Of a stretch of 64,000 nt of DNA, positions 60,254-64,000 are shown in pieces. A program made the translations under genes and the position numbers. The notes beneath the pieces are model-generated. The model searched no databases, had not been told where the DNA came from, and saw only the letters and a list, made by a program, of their open reading frames with translations. Each line of letters opens with the position of its first letter. The first letter of the stretch is position 1. Source of the DNA: Planctomycetota bacterium (GTDB taxonomy: Bacteria > Planctomycetota > Phycisphaerae > SM23-33); NCBI GenBank assembly GCA_009908915.1, contig JAAAOJ010000033.1, forward strand, positions 1 through 64,000. Direction: 5' to 3'.

Positions 60254-60889
60254 CTACCGATCCCGCATCAGGGACAGTACGCCCTCTCTGGCATGAAGGT
60301 CGTCGCGATACAGGCCGCGGGTTGTCACCGTCACCATGCTGCCGTCGCTCCGCACACCTCGCATCTGCATGCAGGTGTGACGGGCTTCCACCATGACGAC
60401 CACCCCGCGTGGCCGCAGGTGTTCGACGAGCGCGTCGGCAATCTGTTGCGTCATGCGCTCCTGGATCTGCGGCCGCCGGGCGAAGACGTGGACCGTTCGG
60501 GCGAGTTTGCTCAGGCCGACCACGCCGCCGCCATTGGGCAAGTAAGCAATGTGTACGCGACCGCCGAAGGGCAGCAGGTGGTGTTCGCAGAGACTGTGAA
60601 AATCGATATCACGAACGAGGACGAGCTCGTCGTGGACTTCATCAAAAGTCCGCGCGAGATGCTCCTCGGGGGATTCGTGCAATCCTCCCAACAGTTCAGT
60701 ATAGGCGCGAGCAACGCGTTGCGGCGTGCCAACCAGGCCTTGGCGGAAAGGATCTTCTCCGACCGCCAGTAGGATCTCCCGGACGGCCCGCTCGATACGG
60801 GCCTCGTCAATGCCAACCCCGTCGCCGGTACAGACGCACACAGCTTGATCGGGCTCGCTGCTGTCCTGGGTGTCGATGGCAATCATCAT
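60254..60889 (-). CDS. folE: GTP cyclohydrolase I
   Basis: 211 residues from the first of two adjacent ATGs at 60889, preceded by AGGAGCCTG. Zinc and substrate residues are in SLCEHHLLPFGGRVHIAYLP and ARHTCMQMRGV; GLSKLARTVHVFARRPQIQE is typical. The enzyme converts GTP to dihydroneopterin triphosphate, the first step to folates and pterins. Folates also serve as antenna chromophores of DNA photolyase, which makes its position divergent from a CarH/LitR-like gene suggestive. The same 17-nt element that overlaps the regulator's promoter lies 50 bp upstream of this start. Confidence 0.92.
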   Translation of the reverse strand: MMIAIDTQDSSEPDQAVCVCTGDGVGIDEARIERAVREILLAVGEDPFRQGLVGTPQRVARAYTELLGGLHESPEEHLARTFDEVHDELVLVRDIDFHSLCEHHLLPFGGRVHIAYLPNGGGVVGLSKLARTVHVFARRPQIQERMTQQIADALVEHLRPRGVVVMVEARHTCMQMRGVRSDGSMVTVTTRGLYRDDLHAREGVLSLMRDR

Positions 60890-60938
60890 CAGGCTCCTGT
60901 CTTCCGTCAAATGTCATTCGTTCATTCCCAAAACACCG

Positions 60939-60955
60939 TAACATGCAAAACGTTC
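60939..60955 (+). promoter_or_regulatory. 17-nt repeated element upstream of folE
   Basis: TAACATGCAAAACGTTC, identical to 61319-61335 in front of the regulator gene. A TATAAT follows at 60957-60962 on the plus strand. Its position 50 bp before the folE start (minus strand) suits an operator, but no binding is known. Confidence 0.5.
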
Positions 60956-61148
60956 ATATAATTTGTAGGATGCGCATGAAGGGATATCAAGTCGCGGATA
61001 TGTGTAATACAGGACGCATTGGCTCTGTACGCAGTGTAGCGCCGCTGTAACACGCTAGTATAGAATAAGTTGACATGGCAGCCCGTAGGGCCGCCACGCA
61101 CAAACTTAGTGCGCGGTGGATAGTGAACATGGGCGTCGGTTAGCGATT

Positions 61149-61269
61149 GACGCCCCCCTCAAAAGTCGGGTGGGCGCAAAAAGCAGAACGATTTTGCAAC
61201 GCAAACAAAGACGTTATGTCACGAAAACGGTGCTGTGCGGCACTTCCTCGGATTTCTGAGGGAGGCGTC
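61149..61269 (-). mobile_element. Family-B MITE-like element, copy with target duplication
   Basis: 121 bp, inverted relative to the 27826 copy, with ends GACGCCCCCCTCA (one substitution) and TGAGGGAGGCGTC. GCGATT flanks it on both sides (61143-61148 and 61270-61275), a second independent 6-bp target duplication. It lies between folE and the CarH-like gene, within the divergent regulatory region. Confidence 0.9.
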
Positions 61270-61312
61270 GCGATTATCATATAGTGGCTTATCCAAGCAT
61301 GTCTCTGCCATG

Positions 61313-61341
61313 TTGATATAACATGCAAAACGTTCTATTGT
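61313..61341 (+). promoter_or_regulatory. Promoter of the CarH-like gene with embedded 17-nt element
   Basis: TTGATA (61313-61318), exactly 17 bp, then TATTGT (61336-61341). The spacer is precisely the repeated TAACATGCAAAACGTTC, so a protein bound there would block the promoter. This arrangement would allow autoregulation, as for CarH/LitR proteins in general. Confidence 0.5.
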
Positions 61342-61364
61342 GTAGATGGATGGCCGTGCGACAC

Positions 61365-62252
61365 ATGAACGAGACACTCTCACCCCGCGAACTTGCCGAC
61401 GCCGTCGGCGTCAGTGAGTCCTCCGTCAAACGCTGGGTTGACAGCGAACGCATCTGCGCCCACAAGACCGCTGGCGGCCATCGGCGAATCCCCCGAGACG
61501 AGGCCATCCGGTATATCCGATCGAGCGGCCTGCAGGTCCCGCGACCGGAAATTCTTGGTTTTATCGAGTTATTAGGCATGCCCTGGACGGGTGAGGCGAC
61601 GTCCGGTGCGCTGTATCGGGCCCTGCGTGGCGGGCAGCGAGACTGCGCGATCGGCCTGGTTACCAGACCGTTTCTCGAAGGGGGGGGCATCGCATGGATC
61701 TGCGATACGCTGCTGCGCGACGCGCTGAGCGAAATCGGCACGTTGTGGCAGCACGGTCGGGAGGGGATTGTTATCGAGCATCGCGCGGTCGACATTTGTC
61801 TGCAGGCCGTCGCGCGTCTGCGTGATGCCTTGCCGGCCCCCTCGCCCACCGCTGCGACGGCCATCGGTGGCGCTGCGGCGTCCGATCCGTATCTCCTGGC
61901 GAGCCAGGTCGCTGCAGCCGTGCTGCAGGAAGGCGGCTGGCGGGCGGTGAACCTCGGGCCGGACACGCCGCTGGAGGTGCTGGCCCGTGGGGCACGCGAG
62001 CAGGAAGCACGGCTGGTGTGGCTGAGCTGCTCGTCCGACGACGCGGCCGGCGAACTGCGCTCGCGACTGGCAAGCTTCGCCGAGGACCTCGGCAGCGAAG
62101 GGCGGCGACTCGTGGTCGGCGGGCGCGCGTGGGCCGGTCGGCCGGTACGGGGCGGCAAGGCGATGACACATCTCCACTCGATGGCGGAACTCGATGCCTT
62201 CGCGCGAGGCCTGGCCGCCAGCGATGCATCGTCGGACTACCCGCGCACGTAG
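61365..62252 (+). CDS. CarH/LitR-like transcriptional regulator with degenerate B12-binding domain
   Basis: 295 residues from ATG 61365 (alternatives at 61350 and 61323; the last overlaps the promoter). Residues 5-52 form a MerR-type helix-turn-helix (SPRELADAVGVSESSVKRWV, then GGHRRI). Residues about 65-155 form the helical cap, with W128, E138 and H139 in the W-x9-E-H spacing found around the adenosylcobalamin upper face in CarH. Residues about 165-290 look like the Rossmann B12 domain (GGWRAVNLGPDTPLEVLARG). The cobalamin-ligating E/D-x-H-x2-G motif, expected before this segment, reads SDPYLLAS instead, so the axial histidine is absent. It may sense something else or work without B12. Confidence 0.82.
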   Translation: MNETLSPRELADAVGVSESSVKRWVDSERICAHKTAGGHRRIPRDEAIRYIRSSGLQVPRPEILGFIELLGMPWTGEATSGALYRALRGGQRDCAIGLVTRPFLEGGGIAWICDTLLRDALSEIGTLWQHGREGIVIEHRAVDICLQAVARLRDALPAPSPTAATAIGGAAASDPYLLASQVAAAVLQEGGWRAVNLGPDTPLEVLARGAREQEARLVWLSCSSDDAAGELRSRLASFAEDLGSEGRRLVVGGRAWAGRPVRGGKAMTHLHSMAELDAFARGLAASDASSDYPRT

Positions 62253-62374
62253 CTGCTCAGCGCACGACACCGCGGCGACGACGCCTGCCCCCCCTGCGGC
62301 GCCTCGCTGAAAACGCAGACCATTGCCGGCCGTGCTAGCCACCTCTGCTCCGATTGTCAGCCCAGGCCATCGTC

Positions 62375-63109
62375 ATGAGCGGATCGCAAACGACATTCCG
62401 GTGCGGTTGCAGCGGTTACCCGTACGACCACTGGCGGGCCGTTTTGTACGAGGAAGGCCTGCCGAAAAGCCAGTGGTTCAGCCGCTAGGCCGAGGTCTTC
62501 GATACCGTCGAAATGAACAACACGTTCTACCATCTTCCCGAGGCCGACACGTTCGACCGCTGGGCCGAGGTGGCGCCGGACGGCTTCCTGTTCGTGCTGA
62601 CGTTCAGCCGCTACGGCAGCCACCTCAAGACGCTCAACGACGAGGCCGAGACGATCGGTCAGTTCCTCGAGCGCGCCGAAGGCCTCGGCGAGCACCTCGG
62701 GCCGATTCTCGTGCAACGGCCGCCGAATTGGCACGCGGATGTCGAGCGGCTTGCAGCTTTCCTCGACGAGGCTCCGTCGGACAGGCGATGGGCGGTGGAG
62801 TTCCGCGACCCCCACTGGCTTCAGCAACCGGTTTTCGACGTGCTTCGCGAGCGCAATTTGGCGCTGTGCATCCACGACATGATCGACGATCACCCCTGGG
62901 AGATCACCGCCGACTGGGTCTACCTTCGCTTCCACGGCCCCGGGGGCGGCGATACGGGGTACACGCACCAAGCACTGAGCGGCTCGGCCCGCAAGATCAG
63001 CGGCGAGCAGCAGGCGGGGCGGGACGTGTACGCGCAGTTCAACAACGACGTCGGCGGCCATGCCGTTCGCGATGCCCGCGACCTGCGACGGTATGTCGAG
63101 GGGGATTGA
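62375..63109 (+). pseudogene. DUF72 protein with in-frame amber codon
   Basis: The frame from ATG 62375 reads FRCGCSGYPYDHWRAVLYEE, then TAG at 62486-62488, and continues AEVFDTVEMNNTFYHLPEAD to the normal end KISGEQQAGRDVYAQFNNDVGGHAVRDA.... DUF72 proteins have an aromatic residue, usually Tyr, at the TAG position, so one base change explains it. Apart from the stop the protein (about 244 residues) is intact, which points to a recent mutation or a sequencing error. A restart at ATG 62513 would lose the first strands of the barrel. Confidence 0.85.
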
Positions 63110-63120
63110 GGTGGCGCCGG

Positions 63121-63792
63121 TTACGCTCCCGCGGTCTGGGCGTGCTGCGTGTGGGCCGCGACAAGCCAGTCGACCCAGGCGTCCACCCCCTCGCCGGTGC
63201 GCGCCGAGAGTTCCATCATCGGCGACCGGCTGTTGATGGCTTTCAGGTCGTCGTAGAACGTCCGGCGATCGAAGTCCAGCGGCCCGGCGAGGTCGATCTT
63301 GTTCAGCAGGATCGCGTCGGCCGGCTGGAACAACGTGGGATACTTGGCCACCTTGTCGTCCCCTTCCGGTGTCGAAAGCACCGCCACCCGCTTGTGCTCG
63401 CCAAGGTCAAATCCCGCCGGACAAACCATATTGCCGACGTTCTCAATGAAGACGATCGCCGTCTCCGCTAGGTCCAGACCGTGCAGTGCGTGCGTGACCT
63501 GGGTGGCCGAGAGGTGGCAGCCGCCCTCGGTATTGATCTGCGTGACCGGTGCGCCAGTGGCGCCGATGCGTTCGGCGTCGCGCGTGGTCTGCAGGTCGCC
63601 GACGATGACGGCCGAGGCCAGTTGCGCCTCGGCGAGCGCGGGGATGGCGCGCACGAGCAGCGTGGTCTTGCCGCTTCCCGGCGCGGAGGTGATGTTCACG
63701 CACAGCACGCCGGCGTCGGACATGAGCGTGCGGTTGCTCGCGGCGACGGCGTCATTGGCTTCCAGAACACGTTTTACGACGTTGATTTTCAT
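63121..63792 (-). CDS. hypB: Hydrogenase nickel incorporation GTPase
   Basis: 223 residues. The G1 loop is SAPGSGKTTLL; GDLQTTRDAERI, the Cys-His of TEGGCHLSA (metal site at the dimer interface), ENVGNMVCPAGFDLGEHKRV and NKIDLAGPL are all conserved. No N-terminal CxxCGC nor His-rich stretch is present, as in many short HypB proteins. The protein delivers nickel to [NiFe]-hydrogenase together with HypA, whose gene overlaps by 1 nt (TGATG). Confidence 0.93.
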   Translation of the reverse strand: MKINVVKRVLEANDAVAASNRTLMSDAGVLCVNITSAPGSGKTTLLVRAIPALAEAQLASAVIVGDLQTTRDAERIGATGAPVTQINTEGGCHLSATQVTHALHGLDLAETAIVFIENVGNMVCPAGFDLGEHKRVAVLSTPEGDDKVAKYPTLFQPADAILLNKIDLAGPLDFDRRTFYDDLKAINSRSPMMELSARTGEGVDAWVDWLVAAHTQHAQTAGA

Positions 63793-64000
63793 CAGGAGTC
63801 CCCGTCAATACGACTCAGTACGATGTCATGTCCGGCCAGGAATTCCACGTCCGCCAGATTACACCCGGGGCAGAGGAACGAGTCAACCGTCGGCTGAAAA
63901 ACCTGCCCGCACTGGCGGCAGCGCGCGCGGGTGGGCACGATCTCCAACTCCAGCGTCGCGCCCTCGGCGGCCGTGCCATGGGAGGCTTCGGCGAAGGCCA
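63792..64000 (-). CDS. hypA: Hydrogenase maturation factor HypA, C-terminal part
   Basis: The reading frame runs off the window. The visible 69 residues include GATLELEIVPTRARCRQCGQ, then FLCPGCN, the four-cysteine zinc site of HypA, and end HDIVLSRIDGDS. Its stop overlaps the hypB start. The N-terminal nickel-binding MHE is outside the window. Confidence 0.9.
   Translation of the reverse strand, partial: AFAEASHGTAAEGATLELEIVPTRARCRQCGQVFQPTVDSFLCPGCNLADVEFLAGHDIVLSRIDGDS

Noticed and set aside
62486-62488. TAG read as an amino acid (recoding, for example pyrrolysine)
   Set aside because: Many ordinary genes here end in TAG, including recN, the epimerase and the WecA-region neighbours, and no recoding signal is visible. 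A simple nonsense mutation is the better explanation.

Overview
The window is 64 kb of high-GC bacterial chromosome. It most likely comes from a Planctomycetota member, perhaps Phycisphaerae. This is an inference from several things: a solitary 16S rRNA gene with its own terminator and no 23S behind it, a DUF4159/prenyltransferase-like protein, very large secreted TPR proteins of unknown function, and bifunctional fucokinase/GDP-fucose pyrophosphorylase. HypA/HypB and phosphate acetyltransferase suggest a fermentative, possibly hydrogen-metabolising lifestyle. No plasmid, phage or CRISPR locus is visible.

Layout. 1-8.4 kb: a secreted TPR-like protein, then an envelope-glycan block (DUF2723 membrane protein; UbiA-type phosphoribosyltransferase, SDR epimerase and WecA/MraY-like transferase in one operon) and an FAD oxidoreductase. 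8.7-15.2 kb: fkp, and a multi-PAS hybrid histidine kinase. 15.3-24.6 kb: two large secreted proteins of unknown function and a VanZ-like membrane protein. 24.7-32 kb: a thioredoxin-like protein, pta, a membrane protein, a TIM-barrel pseudogene cut by a short transposon-like element, a GT39-like membrane protein and a GAF histidine kinase. 32-34 kb: an acquired patch with a REP-associated tyrosine transposase and its palindromes, an IS3 remnant and an AT-rich PIN-like gene. 34.2-35.8 kb: the 16S gene. 36.4-44.4 kb: a sugar epimerase, a DUF4159 protein, a nucleoside deaminase, a P-loop/deoxyribosyltransferase-like protein and a hydrolase. 44.4-48.8 kb: an ABC exporter whose permease is fused to a CPBP protease, and a DUF72 protein. 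48.9-54.8 kb: a translesion-polymerase cluster (C-family polymerase, Y-family polymerase, DUF6504-like protein, truncated four-helix-bundle protein). 55-64 kb: a TPR lipoprotein, DoxX, RecN, fasciclin lipoprotein, DUF378, FolE, a CarH/LitR-like regulator, a DUF72 pseudogene and HypB/HypA.

The most unusual content is the short mobile-looking DNA. Family A (about 165 bp, with 13-bp ends reading TAGCAGTCCGTTT) recurs as full copies, solo ends and a 64-bp tandem array. Its end supplies the TAG stop codon of four genes. Family B (120-121 bp, inverted ends GACGCCTCCCTCA) has clear 6-bp target duplications at two sites and is nested inside a family-A copy between the two polymerase genes. A third, REP-like family sits around the RAYT transposase.

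The best regulatory story is at 60.2-62.3 kb. A B12-photoreceptor-like regulator keeps the W-x9-E-H signature but has lost the cobalamin-binding histidine motif. It stands divergent from folE, and an identical 17-nt element lies in front of each gene.
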